DNA from: Cylindrospermum stagnale PCC 7417
Lineage (GTDB): Bacteria; Cyanobacteriota; Cyanobacteriia; Cyanobacteriales; Nostocaceae
Direction: 5' to 3'
Assembly (NCBI RefSeq): GCF_000317535.1
Contig: NC_019757.1
Span: forward strand, 409,001-473,000
DNA length: 64,000 nucleotides
Part shown: in pieces, positions 8,340 through 16,360 of the stretch
Numbering within the stretch: position 1 is the first letter of the stretch
Layout of the letters: every line of letters starts with the position of its first letter
Notes under the pieces: generated by a model
Seen by the model: only the letters and a program-made list of their open reading frames with translations
Databases searched by the model: none
What the model was told of the DNA's origin: nothing
Made by a program: the position numbers and the translations under genes

Positions 8340-9410
8340 CTACTTTATCCCCAGCTTTTCAATCACAAAATCCCGAACATCATTCCAGTGCAGCACACCG
8401 GCAAAGACTAAAATCACCAACAGCAAAATTCCGATTCCCATAACCCAATTAGTCACTTCACCCACACTTGCGCCAATAAATTTGGTGAAACTACCCAAAC
8501 GCACCGGCATATCCCTAACTACCCAACGCAACCAACGCGATCGCTGTTTTTTTGAATTAGACTGAAAGTTAGCAAGCTGTTTGTCAAAATGCTCTTTTGC
8601 CCATTTGACAGACTTGTTTTGTTGACGTGCTTCCACTAAATAGAAGCCAGCCAATTGCAACTGATAAGGATGTCGTTTTCCCCACTGCTGGGCGTGATTC
8701 TGCTCATCTATGCTCAAAACAGGTAGGCTATTAATTGAGCCACTTGACAAACGCACCAGTTTGATAGCCTCATCTGTAGTGAGTTCCTGCAAATCAATAG
8801 AGTGTCCAATGTTGAAGAACCCAGAGACAAAACGATGCTCACTACCGTAAACATCCAGCTTTTTGCGGGAAGTTATCACTAGCATTAAGGCGTTATCATC
8901 CATTAGCGATCGCAAATTGTCATAAAATCCATTATCAAATTCCTGGGGATGTTTCAAAAGGCTTTCAAAATCATCCAAGCAAAGAACAGGTAGCTTTCCC
9001 TGCTGTTTCCATTGCTTGATCGCATCTGAAAATCCTTGGCGATTCAGCGATTTACCCTTCAAGGCATGATTCAGCCTGTTTTGCCATCCAGAAACAGAAT
9101 TCGATAAACCTTGCGCTACCGCCTCATAGAAACCCATCTCTGTTTGACAATCCCCATCCCGTAGGGACAGGTAAATCACCGCAAAACGCCTAGAGTCTTG
9201 CACTCGCTGTTGCCAAGTTAGCCAAAAGTGATACAGCAACGAAGACTTACCAATCCGCTGATCACCAACAATATTGATACTTGTCGGCTGTACACCAATC
9301 ATCCGAGATGCGATCGCTTGTAGTTCATCCTCACGCCCTACAAACAGCCGGAAATCTTTAATCGTCCCCCCAGCCACAAACGGGTTAGAGGAAAGGGAAC
9401 CATTAGTCAT
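8340..9410 (-). CDS. STAND-type P-loop ATPase with C-terminal membrane anchor
   Basis: 356 residues. A short N-terminal segment ends in FVGREDELQ, the usual lead-in of AAA-like/STAND ATPases. Walker A is GDQRIGKSS at 49-57 and Walker B is VLCLDDFE at ~140-147, followed by a sensor-like VITSRKKL. Near the C terminus a single hydrophobic helix (~325-345, MGIGILLLVILVFAGVL) suggests membrane attachment. No effector domain (TIR, caspase, nuclease) and no WD40/TPR sensor is fused. Family members act as NTP-driven switches in signalling or defence; a specific role here is unknown. ATG start; the remnant of a related gene lies downstream. Confidence 0.8.
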   Translation of the reverse strand: MTNGSLSSNPFVAGGTIKDFRLFVGREDELQAIASRMIGVQPTSINIVGDQRIGKSSLLYHFWLTWQQRVQDSRRFAVIYLSLRDGDCQTEMGFYEAVAQGLSNSVSGWQNRLNHALKGKSLNRQGFSDAIKQWKQQGKLPVLCLDDFESLLKHPQEFDNGFYDNLRSLMDDNALMLVITSRKKLDVYGSEHRFVSGFFNIGHSIDLQELTTDEAIKLVRLSSGSINSLPVLSIDEQNHAQQWGKRHPYQLQLAGFYLVEARQQNKSVKWAKEHFDKQLANFQSNSKKQRSRWLRWVVRDMPVRLGSFTKFIGASVGEVTNWVMGIGILLLVILVFAGVLHWNDVRDFVIEKLGIK

Positions 9411-9995
9411 TATCTAAAAAATAATTACATAAATTTAAGCATTAGCACTTACAATACTAAACCCAAAAACTCCCTAGACAACCTCCAGCTTGGACAGTTG
9501 TTACTGATATGATTTTTCTTTTAAAAGAGATAATTTCTAGCAAAGAACATTTGCAATATAGAAGTAATTTTCAAAGCCTCTCTCCACCCCCCCTAAAGTC
9601 CCCCCTACAGGGGGGACAACAACTGAGCCTCTCCTGAAAGGAGAGGTTTGGAGAGGTGGAGAGAGGTTTGGAGAGAGGTCAAAGTGTATTGCACCCCAAA
9701 GAAAAAGTCCTATATAGCGGTTCTCATTTGAGTCTAATACAGACCTAACCCCCAACCCCAACAACCTCTCCCTAACCCTCCCCACCTCTCCCTACCCCTC
9801 CCATGCAAGGGGAGGGAACATATGGACTCCCCCCTGAAAGGGGGGAACTTGGGGGGTGGGGAGGGGAAAGGAAAAGCTTTTATTACTCTTAAGGGGAGCA
9901 AGATTCAAAGCCTCTCTCCGACACGCAGAGAGGTTTGGAAAGAGGTAATATTGCACCCAAAAAGAAATCCCCCTCCCCGCTGTTTCGTGAAGGTG
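9411..9995. repeat. Repeat-rich intergenic region without genes
   Basis: About 585 bp built of G/C-run repeats: 'gagaggtttggagagag' units, CCCCCCT/AGGGGGG hairpins at ~9590-9615 and ~9828-9845, and a direct duplication of TTCAAAGCCTCTCTCC (9571-9586 and 9905-9920). Each copy is followed by a version of 'attgcacccc aaagaaa' (~9690 and ~9950). Short open frames on both strands here are composed of these repeats and lack coding character. Confidence 0.7.
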
Positions 9996-10334
9996 CTAAC
10001 GGTGGGGTTCCGAATGCTGGCTTGGTTTGAGTAATTCCTGCGAATTAGCAGGTTTTTCCCGTGGTGCTAGCCGTTCTTGTAACCGCTGCACTTCAGGACT
10101 GACTTTCAGCAGAGTATCAGCAGCAGCATCATTTCTGTCGAGTAGAAGTTGAATTTCTCTGTCAAACTGTTCCCTTCCCCGACTGAAAAAATTAGGCTCT
10201 CTTGGGTAAATTCCGCCATTGACTACTTGCTGAATCTCATTAGCAGCAACTGGTGTATTCATCAACAACACCGACAGTAAGACCGTTGTCGCTATAGCCA
10301 AGCCGGAGATGATAATATTTAAATTTACTTTCAT
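9996..10334 (-). CDS. Small exported protein of unknown function
   Basis: 112 residues. The N terminus has a lysine, a long hydrophobic stretch (IIISGLAIATTVLLSVLLM) and a likely signal peptidase site after ~31 (PVAANE). The mature part is polar and helical (FDREIQLLLDRNDAAADTLLKV), with a Pro/Ser-rich end. I do not recognise a family. ATG start with GAGGG a few bases upstream. Probably periplasmic or thylakoid-lumen located. Flanked by repeat-rich DNA downstream and the aminotransferase pseudogene upstream. Confidence 0.7.
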   Translation of the reverse strand: MKVNLNIIISGLAIATTVLLSVLLMNTPVAANEIQQVVNGGIYPREPNFFSRGREQFDREIQLLLDRNDAAADTLLKVSPEVQRLQERLAPREKPANSQELLKPSQHSEPHR

Positions 10335-10552
10335 GTTAACCCTCTATGAACAGGGCAAACACCTGTTATTAATCAAAAACAATTGCTGCTCAAAAAGCCA
10401 AATTTACTAGCATTAACTGTGACTTCTTGGGACTATTGCCTTAATTACTGTTTCGCCGACTTTGCAGATGTTTTCCCAAAAGTCGATATTTTTTCTACCT
10501 ATATTATATGCAATACATTTCTTGAAATTTCAATAGTCAGCAAAAGCCAAAC

Positions 10553-11364
10553 TCAGCAATTTTGCAATTCCTTCAGCGCCTTTGCCAAATACTCATACTG
10601 CTGGCGCTGATTATAAATTTGTGCCGATATCCGCACCAGTAGCCGGGGTGATTCTTGCCAGGGAATCACCTGCACTTGAATGCCAAACCGATCAAATAAT
10701 TCATCGTGCAGAAACATAAAATTATAATTTTCCAACTCCTCAGGCATTGGCACAACCGCCATTGAACCAATCATCTCTGCTGGACAAGGTGGCAAAACTC
10801 CTAGCGCTGCACAAAGTAGCTGTCTTCCCTCCAATGCTAGCTGATGATTGCGCTGCATCAATTCTGTCCACCCACCAGGTAATAATGAACCCAAAAATGC
10901 GATCGCCTCTGGCGGGCACTCCGTGCGATCGCCAATGGTACACATATATAATTGGTAGGATCATTAGTACCCATCCAGTCAAATTCCAACTGAAAGCGAC
11001 TCTTATCAGTGCGTGGGGAGTTTGCACCCACTACCCGCGCACCAGTGCGACTAGCGATAAAATCCAGGGCATTCCGACAAGCATTGTACTCGTGGTTAGT
11101 TGTCAGAATTTCGTCTTCTGGCGAAAATCTGAGTGACCTTAACACAGAATTAACGCCAGTCGTCGCGTTAGGAACAAATACCAACTCCTGGATATTACAG
11201 CCAACAAACGCCGCCAGTTTTTGCCTAGCATCATCTAGCAATGGTTCCCACTCTCTGCCAAAAAAGCATAGGGGTTCCGATTCCATCTGATAACGCAGGC
11301 GTTGTTGAACTGCCAGCACTATTTTAGGGCAAGCACCGTATGACCCGTGATTGAGAAACATCAC
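10553..11364 (-). pseudogene. Class V aminotransferase (isopenicillin-N epimerase-like) pseudogene
   Basis: The N-terminal part (11364 to ~10930) reads FLNHGSYGACPKIV, FVPNATTGVNSVLRSL and TTNHEYNACRNAL, typical of the PLP-dependent class V epimerase/cysteine desulfurase-like family. After residue ~130 it jumps directly to the C-terminal WMGTNDPTNYICVP motif, so the central ~150-170 residues with the PLP-binding lysine are gone. Further on, a 26-bp insertion shifts the frame; removing it rejoins VPLAIA to FLGSLLPGGW, which continues to 10553. Two independent lesions mean no functional enzyme. Family members are normally ~390 residues. Confidence 0.85.
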
Positions 11365-11461
11365 ATCTGGGTCAAGTGACCATAATTGCTAGAAATCTAA
11401 AGCTTGAAGTGTGAAATCTGTTTTCTCATCCTTCATTCTTTATTTTCCGCCTTTTTTTAAA

Positions 11462-11533
<72 letters not shown>

Positions 11534-11688
11534 TTACTCACGTTTCACAATCATAGGGCTAAAAATAGAATTTGGCAAGTACCTTAGCCAAAAATTTTGC
11601 CTGATTTTTTGTAGCGGCTTAAAACTAAACTGTTCGCCAGCCAAAACCCGCTCTAGAGGCTAAAGCAGAGATTTCCATATACTGCAAT

Positions 11689-12240
11689 TTACTTTAATCC
11701 CATTCGCAACTCGGCCAGACGCTGTCGCGCTTGAGCATCGATAGCATTGGCTAAAAATCTGCTTTGAGATTTTCTACGTGTTTGATACTTGTGCCGCATT
11801 CGACAAACAGTGGCTTCCACTTCACCACAGAGTTGTTGTGCCGATAACCATTCAGCCCCATAACCCTGTACCATCAGCTGCTGTGCTCGATCTGATGTGG
11901 CAACAATCACGCGAGAAATCAAAGATTGAGCTACTTGATAGCGGAAAGACGCACAGGATTTTTCAATGTAGGTATCTGCGGTCTGCCCGAAATCGGTGTA
12001 ATAAACTGATAAAAGATCTGTGATAGTTTCTTTGTTACTAGAGGAGTTTTGATATTGGGCGTCAAAAACAATTTGAGTTTCATAACCTTGAAATGAGCTA
12101 TAACTCGTCATCGTTTCGACCAATTCCCCACGTGCGGCCTCTAGTCCAGCGCTATCACGAGTTTTTTTCAGGCAAGGCCAAGCGCCTATTATGTTGTAGC
12201 CGTCCACAAGCAGGACGGCTTGGAGTGAAGAACGGGACAT
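11689..12240 (-). CDS. NYN-domain (YacP/Rae1-like) putative ribonuclease
   Basis: 183 residues. It begins with the NYN/PIN-fold signature AVLLVDGYNIIGAWP (~8-22), with the conserved Asp, followed by IVFDAQYQ (~58) and VIVATSDRAQQLMVQGYGAEWLS (~112-135), which supply the further acidic residues of the metal site. The C terminus is basic and helical. YacP/Rae1 proteins are PIN-like endoribonucleases, the Bacillus one cleaving mRNA at the ribosome; the same activity here is inferred. It lies downstream of tRNA-Asn in map order but is transcribed toward it. Confidence 0.85.
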   Translation of the reverse strand: MSRSSLQAVLLVDGYNIIGAWPCLKKTRDSAGLEAARGELVETMTSYSSFQGYETQIVFDAQYQNSSSNKETITDLLSVYYTDFGQTADTYIEKSCASFRYQVAQSLISRVIVATSDRAQQLMVQGYGAEWLSAQQLCGEVEATVCRMRHKYQTRRKSQSRFLANAIDAQARQRLAELRMGLK

Positions 12241-12712
12241 GGTTTTTAATCACAATTATCTAGAGTTAGCAAAATTCATTCATAAGTTTTATAGTAATTG
12301 AAGCATTGCCTGTAACTCTATGTTACAGAGGACAAAATATGCGGATAGAGCGCAAAAGTAGACCCAAAGGTAGAAGCAGCAAATTGTAGCAAGCCTTTAA
12401 AAAAATCTCGCCGTAGTTCTTTGTAATTGGGTAATTAATTTTTAGAAGTCATTCTCAGCCAAGGGAATAATCTCACCAAATACTTGTCTATACTACGTTT
12501 CGCTCAATATAAAAAAGTACTATCTATCCCAAATTGGCATGACACCAAGAAACCCGAACCCTACCAAAAATTACATACTAAATCACCAGACGCCTATGAA
12601 ACAAGCAAGTTTCTGGCATCTGGTGTATAGTTCCTGATTATTTAGCTTGAGACAGATAACTGAGGCAAAAATCCCTATCAGGAGGTTTTTTTGTGTCCAG
12701 TTAGCTTTTTGG
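12241..12712. other. Intergenic region with one long hairpin
   Basis: No gene is visible in these ~470 bp. At 12584-12625 CACCAGACGCC and GGCATCTGGTG pair over 10 of 11 bases, with an inner GAAAC/GTTTC stem, giving an extended hairpin. It could be a small repeat element or a terminator for transcription coming from the ABC ATPase gene; no U-tract decides this. Confidence 0.5.
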
Positions 12713-13384
12713 CTACTGTTTCTCAACCTCCATCAGACGTTGTTTGAGGCGTTGGGCTTCACCCGAATCCACTAGTGAGCCTTTTTCTAGTAAAAAAGCG
12801 CCGTCACAGTAATTTAACTCGTCTAGGCGATGAGTCACCCACAAAGCTGTAATTCGCCGACTTTTGACAAGGCTGCGGACACCAGATACTAAGTCCAGTT
12901 GGCTATCTGGATCTAGTAAAGCAGTGGGTTCATCTAATAATAAGACTTCACAGTGACGGGCGATCGCACCAGCAATTGCTACTCGCTGTTTTTGTCCCCC
13001 AGAGAGAGCATAAATAGGGCGTCGTTGCAAGGCCAGCAAATTTACCGCCCCTAGGGCTTCCTCAACCCTAGCTCTCACCGCAGCTGGAGGCAATTTTTCT
13101 GCCACCAATCCAAAAGCCACATCAGCACCAACCGTTGGCATCACCAGTTGATGATCAGGATTTTGAAACACAAAGCCAACAGGAGGCAAAACCCCAATTT
13201 CGCCGGATGCGGGAACTAATAACCCCGCCAGCAGTCTCAGTAACGTTGATTTACCACTGCCATTTGTACCCAAAAGCATCCAAAATTCACCCTTGGGGAC
13301 TTCTAGAGAACAAGATTTGATCACTTGCTCTCCATTAGGCCAAATGAAGTTTAAATCCTTAACCTCGATACCTACTGCCGCCAT
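12713..13384 (-). CDS. ECF-type ABC transporter ATPase (CbiO/EcfA-like)
   Basis: 223 residues, a single ABC ATPase domain. Walker A is GTNGSGKST (~39-47), the Q-loop region is FVFQNPDHQLVMPTVGADVAFGL, the signature LSGGQKQRVAIAGAIA (~125), Walker B LLLDEPTALLD and the switch His in WVTHRLDEL. The PDHQL...TVGADVAFGL stretch is characteristic of energy-coupling-factor ATPases for vitamins and metals. No EcfT or substrate-binding S component is adjacent, so partners must be encoded elsewhere and the substrate is unknown. It starts 13 bp after the UPF0367 gene and is probably co-transcribed with it. Confidence 0.88.
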   Translation of the reverse strand: MAAVGIEVKDLNFIWPNGEQVIKSCSLEVPKGEFWMLLGTNGSGKSTLLRLLAGLLVPASGEIGVLPPVGFVFQNPDHQLVMPTVGADVAFGLVAEKLPPAAVRARVEEALGAVNLLALQRRPIYALSGGQKQRVAIAGAIARHCEVLLLDEPTALLDPDSQLDLVSGVRSLVKSRRITALWVTHRLDELNYCDGAFLLEKGSLVDSGEAQRLKQRLMEVEKQ

Positions 13385-13397
13385 TTGCGTACCTTCT

Positions 13398-13670
13398 TTA
13401 TTCAGCAGCTAGGGCGAAAAAGCCTGGTGGTCTGCCACCACCAACGGTTACACCATCTTTCTGAACAATCTGTACACCCGAAATTTCACTAGCACGAACA
13501 GCAATTTTTTTCTCTGTCTTGCCCTCGCACTTGAGTTCTACAATATCAGGGTTGCCAGAGCGCATTGCTGCCAAAAGCAACTGATAGACAGCCTCGGCAT
13601 CCTCAGCGGTCTTACGTTGCACTGATATCGGGAAAGCAGTATTTTTGATGCTTAAGTCGATGGTAAACAT
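13398..13670 (-). CDS. UPF0367 family small protein
   Basis: 90 residues, conserved in cyanobacteria with unknown function. Visible features: an N-terminal beta-strand block (MFTIDLSIKNTAFPISVQRK), a helix (EDAEAVYQLLLAAMRSG), a second beta block (IVELKCEGKTEKKIAVRASEISGVQIVQKDG) and a Gly/Pro-rich end (VGGGRPPGFFALAAE). It is first in an apparent two-gene operon with the ECF-type ATPase 13 bp downstream. The assignment to UPF0367 is from recollection of the family pattern. Confidence 0.75.
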   Translation of the reverse strand: MFTIDLSIKNTAFPISVQRKTAEDAEAVYQLLLAAMRSGNPDIVELKCEGKTEKKIAVRASEISGVQIVQKDGVTVGGGRPPGFFALAAE

Positions 13671-14073
13671 TTAGCATTAATCACATTTCACTGTAGGACT
13701 CATTCTAGCGTTAGCTGACTGATTCCTGGGACTGGGGATTGGGGATTGGGGATTGGGGATTGGGAAATTATTGCTGATCCCTACATCTCGGTTATTTTGA
13801 ATTATGAGTGTCGAATTTTGCGTCTGTTTTCCCCTTTTTCCCTACTCTTGCGCCATCGTGAGGACTGCTGGAGGCATTTGCACTACATCAAAGATTAATT
13901 TTTATCAAAATTCCCCTAGAAAAATTAGAGATTTGCACTTAATATGATTAAAGATGGTAAAAAATTGTAAACTGGATTCATAACCCGGTTAACTTTCTGT
14001 TTATAGACGGCTGTTACATAGCCATCTGTACACAGATAAAATCTGTACTTATAAACATTTGGAGATTCCTCTA
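13671..14073. promoter_or_regulatory. Divergent intergenic region and psbD leader
   Basis: About 400 bp between the divergent UPF0367 and psbD genes. It contains four GGGGATT heptamers (13734-13761), then AT-rich sequence that must hold the psbD promoter and a leader. GGAG at 14061-14064 precedes the psbD ATG by 9 bases. I cannot place the -10/-35 boxes with confidence. Confidence 0.5.
13734..13761 (+). repeat. Heptanucleotide STRR (GGGGATT)x4
   Basis: Four perfect GGGGATT heptamers followed by a partial fifth; same class of short tandem repeat as at 3540, 23294 and 30195. Confidence 0.95.
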
Positions 14074-15132
14074 ATGACCATTGCAGTAGGACGCGCCCCC
14101 AGTTCTAGAGGGTGGTTTGACGCTCTAGACGACTGGTTAAAGCGCGATCGCTTCGTATTCGTAGGTTGGTCAGGGATACTACTGTTCCCCTGCGCCTTCC
14201 TAGCACTAGGCGGTTGGCTAACAGGTACAACCTTCGTTACCTCTTGGTACACCCACGGATTAGCCTCCTCCTACTTAGAAGGAGCTAACTTCCTGACAGT
14301 AGCAGTATCCACCCCTGCCGACAGCATGGGACACTCCCTACTGTTGCTCTGGGGACCAGAAGCTCAAGGCGACTTCACCCGTTGGATTCAATTAGGTGGA
14401 TTGTGGCCATTCGTCGCCCTCCACGGAGCCTTCGGTTTAATCGGCTTCATGTTGCGGCAATTTGAAATCGCCCGCCTAGTAGGGATTCGTCCTTACAACG
14501 CCCTCGCCTTCTCTGGCCCCATCGCCGTATTCGTCAGCGTCTTCTTGATTTACCCCTTGGGACAATCCAGCTGGTTCTTCGCACCCAGCTTTGGCGTTGC
14601 TGCTATTTTCCGCTTCCTCCTATTCCTACAAGGCTTCCACAACTGGACCCTCAACCCCTTCCACATGATGGGAGTAGCGGGTATCCTGGGTGGAGCGCTA
14701 TTGTGCGCCATTCACGGAGCCACAGTCGAAAATACCTTGTTTGAAGATGGTGAAGGTTCTAACACCTTCCGCGCCTTCAATCCGACCCAATCGGAAGAAA
14801 CCTACTCAATGGTGACAGCAAACCGTTTCTGGTCACAGATTTTCGGCATTGCTTTCTCTAACAAGCGCTGGTTGCACTTCTTCATGTTGTTTGTGCCAGT
14901 AACAGGCTTGTGGATGAGCGCCATCGGTATCGTCGGCTTGGCACTCAACCTGCGGGCTTATGACTTCGTCTCCCAAGAATTGCGGGCAGCCGAAGACCCA
15001 GAGTTTGAAACTTTCTATACCAAAAACATTTTGCTGAACGAGGGTATCCGCGCTTGGATGGCTCCTCAAGATCAACCCCACGAACAATTTGTATTCCCTG
15101 AGGAAGTATTACCTCGCGGTAACGCTCTCTAA
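14074..15132 (+). CDS. psbD: Photosystem II D2 protein
   Basis: 352 residues, exactly the normal D2 length when started at the ATG at 14074 (MTIAVGRAP); the upstream in-frame TTG at 14059 is not needed. Key residues fall at canonical numbers: His117, Tyr160 (Tyr-D), His197 (P680 chlorophyll), His214 and His268 (non-haem iron), with the QA pocket region around Trp253. Five transmembrane helices in the thylakoid membrane; with D1 it forms the PSII reaction centre. Unlike the usual psbDC operon, no psbC start overlaps the 3' end; a strong terminator follows at 15182. It is thus a stand-alone psbD, as expected for a second gene copy. Codon use is that of a highly expressed gene. Confidence 0.99.
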   Translation: MTIAVGRAPSSRGWFDALDDWLKRDRFVFVGWSGILLFPCAFLALGGWLTGTTFVTSWYTHGLASSYLEGANFLTVAVSTPADSMGHSLLLLWGPEAQGDFTRWIQLGGLWPFVALHGAFGLIGFMLRQFEIARLVGIRPYNALAFSGPIAVFVSVFLIYPLGQSSWFFAPSFGVAAIFRFLLFLQGFHNWTLNPFHMMGVAGILGGALLCAIHGATVENTLFEDGEGSNTFRAFNPTQSEETYSMVTANRFWSQIFGIAFSNKRWLHFFMLFVPVTGLWMSAIGIVGLALNLRAYDFVSQELRAAEDPEFETFYTKNILLNEGIRAWMAPQDQPHEQFVFPEEVLPRGNAL

Positions 15133-15181
15133 ATCACGCTAAATTAATCCCCATTTAGCATTCATCATTCTGTTCAGTCAT

Positions 15182-15214
15182 CCTCCACCTGTTGGTGGGG
15201 GTTTTTCTTTTTTT
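15182..15214 (+). terminator. Intrinsic terminator of psbD
   Basis: CTCCACC-TGTT-GGTGGGG stem followed by GTTTTTCTTTTTTT, 50 bp after the psbD stop. It is a classical rho-independent terminator and shows that psbD here is monocistronic. Confidence 0.9.
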
Positions 15215-15336
15215 AGATTTAGATTAATCTCTATAATTAATTTCTTGTGTTATAGTAATTCAAGGTTACAAACCCAGAGCAAAACGCTCTGCCCTTTTGA
15301 AATTAAGACCACTTAGGCAACAAGGAGGTGATGCCC

Positions 15337-15408
15337 ATGATAGAAAGTAGTAAATGCATGGGTCATCAGGTTGTAGTTAGCCGGCTGTGTGCCGGGGCTG
15401 TTCTCTAA
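15337..15408 (+). CDS. Possible 23-residue leader peptide
   Basis: The ATG at 15337 is preceded at ideal spacing by AAGGAGGTGAT (15322-15332), the longest possible complement to the 16S rRNA 3' end and by far the best ribosome site in the window. The peptide begins MIESSKCMGHQVV and ends CAGAVL before TAA. It has two Cys, no run of a single amino acid typical of attenuators, and I recognise no family. It lies inside a region with strong RNA structure. Translation is inferred only from the ribosome site. Confidence 0.35.
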   Translation: MIESSKCMGHQVVVSRLCAGAVL

Positions 15409-15509
15409 AAGTTAGCCTTAGTTATCCTGAGATACTAAGTTAGCTCAAGTAGCTAGGCAAGCTCGGAGTTCCTTCCGGCAGTCTGGTTACAACCTGAAGA
15501 CCCGCTAGA

Positions 15510-15557
15510 CCGCTCTAATTTAGATCACCTGATCTGAATCAGAGCGGATAGTTTTTT
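15510..15557 (+). terminator. Intrinsic terminator of the structured RNA
   Basis: CCGCTCT (15510-15516) pairs with AGAGCGG (15541-15547), with an inner GATCA/TGATC stem, followed by TTTTTT at 15552-15557. The loop side contains ATCACCT (15524-15530), complementary to AGGTGAT of the upstream Shine-Dalgarno (15326-15332). Confidence 0.85.
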
Positions 15558-15671
15558 ATAGGTGACTTTTGATTTATTGAGATCCACCTTTCATCCCCGC
15601 CCTATCTCCGCTCCGCTACGATTGAGGGAAGGGTTTTCCTGGTGAATTTTGATAAATAGGGATTTTTTGAG

Positions 15672-15953
15672 ATGGCGCAACCACTTACACAAGCAGAAAT
15701 TCAATCAAAAGCCAGCCTTCTGTCAGGTTGGACAGTTGAGGGGTCAAAATTGCAGACCACCCGTAAATTTAAAGATTTTGTCCAAGCAATTGAGTTTGTC
15801 AATAAGTTAGTGGAACCTTCTGAGTCGGTTGGACATCATCCAGATATAGAGATTTCTTATAACAAAGTGAAAATTACACTGACAACACATGATGCCGGTG
15901 GGTTGACGCAGAATGACTTTAATCTAGCAGAGGTAATTTCTCAGATCAACTAA
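15672..15953 (+). CDS. 4a-hydroxytetrahydrobiopterin dehydratase (PCD/DCoH)
   Basis: 93 residues, the usual length of pterin-4a-carbinolamine dehydratases. The family signature is clear: GHHPDIEISYNKVKITLTTH (~55-75), where the two adjacent His and the later His form the active site, and GGLTQNDFNLA follows. The enzyme dehydrates 4a-hydroxytetrahydrobiopterin made by pterin-dependent hydroxylases; in bacteria without phenylalanine hydroxylase its role may be in molybdopterin or other pterin handling. Single gene with ATG 120 bp after the structured-RNA terminator. A two-domain PTPS-like protein at 22422 may belong to the same pterin metabolism. Confidence 0.95.
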   Translation: MAQPLTQAEIQSKASLLSGWTVEGSKLQTTRKFKDFVQAIEFVNKLVEPSESVGHHPDIEISYNKVKITLTTHDAGGLTQNDFNLAEVISQIN

Positions 15954-16360
15954 GGGACTTTTGGTCAATAGTTTCTTAGCCTATTGGCGTTCAAGACTTT
16001 AAGTGAGTAGGGAGTAGTGGATATACGCCCTACTCCGTACTCGGATTATGCTGATCATATATTTGGCTTATATATGTGAGAGTTAAGCAGATATATGTGA
16101 GAGTTAAGCAGAATTATCGCTTTTATCTTGATCATCTGAATTAGATGGGCTATAATGATAAGCTATGAAGGTGTGTTTTTGCATAAGTTAATTACATAGA
16201 TTTTTAACGATTAGTTAATCAGTTATTAGCTTGGCAAAAACTAAAATTGTAGTGGTGGCAGCTAAACCTCATCCACAGGTGCCAACAAAGATGTCGCATT
16301 TCTGAGAATTAGGTGCAGCAAACACTATTATGTATATAAGGTGTGAGGAGAAAAGGAAAA
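15954..16360 (+). promoter_or_regulatory. Upstream region of the porin gene with a 21-bp tandem repeat
   Basis: About 400 bp without a gene. At 16071-16112 a 21-bp unit beginning TATATGTGAGAGTTAAGC is repeated twice head to tail. The rest is AT-rich and must contain the porin promoter and a leader of unknown length. GAGGAG (16345-16350) and AAAGGAAAA just before 16361 provide the ribosome site. Confidence 0.55.

Larger units (their letters stand above)
15321..15557 (+). ncRNA. Structured RNA with leader-like ORF; family unknown (6S-like rod possible)
   Basis: Long-range complementarity folds this region into a rod. GGGTC (15360-15364) pairs with GACCC (15499-15503), CAGGTTGTA (15367-15375) with TACAACCTG (15488-15496), and GCCGG (15380-15384) with CCGGC (15475-15479); CTTAG/CTAAG (15417-15421/15435-15439) forms a hairpin in the apical part. 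An intrinsic terminator closes the unit. The rod with internal loops is reminiscent of 6S RNA, but I cannot match a 6S consensus. The 5' part carries a perfect Shine-Dalgarno and a 23-codon ORF, which 6S RNA would not need. CCCATG (15334-15339) can instead pair with CATGGG (15357-15362), hiding the start codon and competing with the GGGTC stem. The 5' end is not determined. Confidence 0.5.

Noticed and set aside
9537-10034. Open frames of 70-82 codons on both strands
   Set aside because: They consist of GAGAGGTTTGG and CCCCCCT-type intergenic repeats, with no coding composition or ribosome sites.
10747-11290. Plus-strand frames opposite the aminotransferase pseudogene
   Set aside because: Antisense shadows; the minus strand carries the recognisable class V aminotransferase motifs.
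15321-15557. Identification of the structured RNA as 6S RNA, tmRNA, RNase P RNA or SRP RNA
   Set aside because: No tmRNA tag sequence, no SRP tetraloop motif and too short for RNase P; 6S fits only by rod shape, so no firm name is given.
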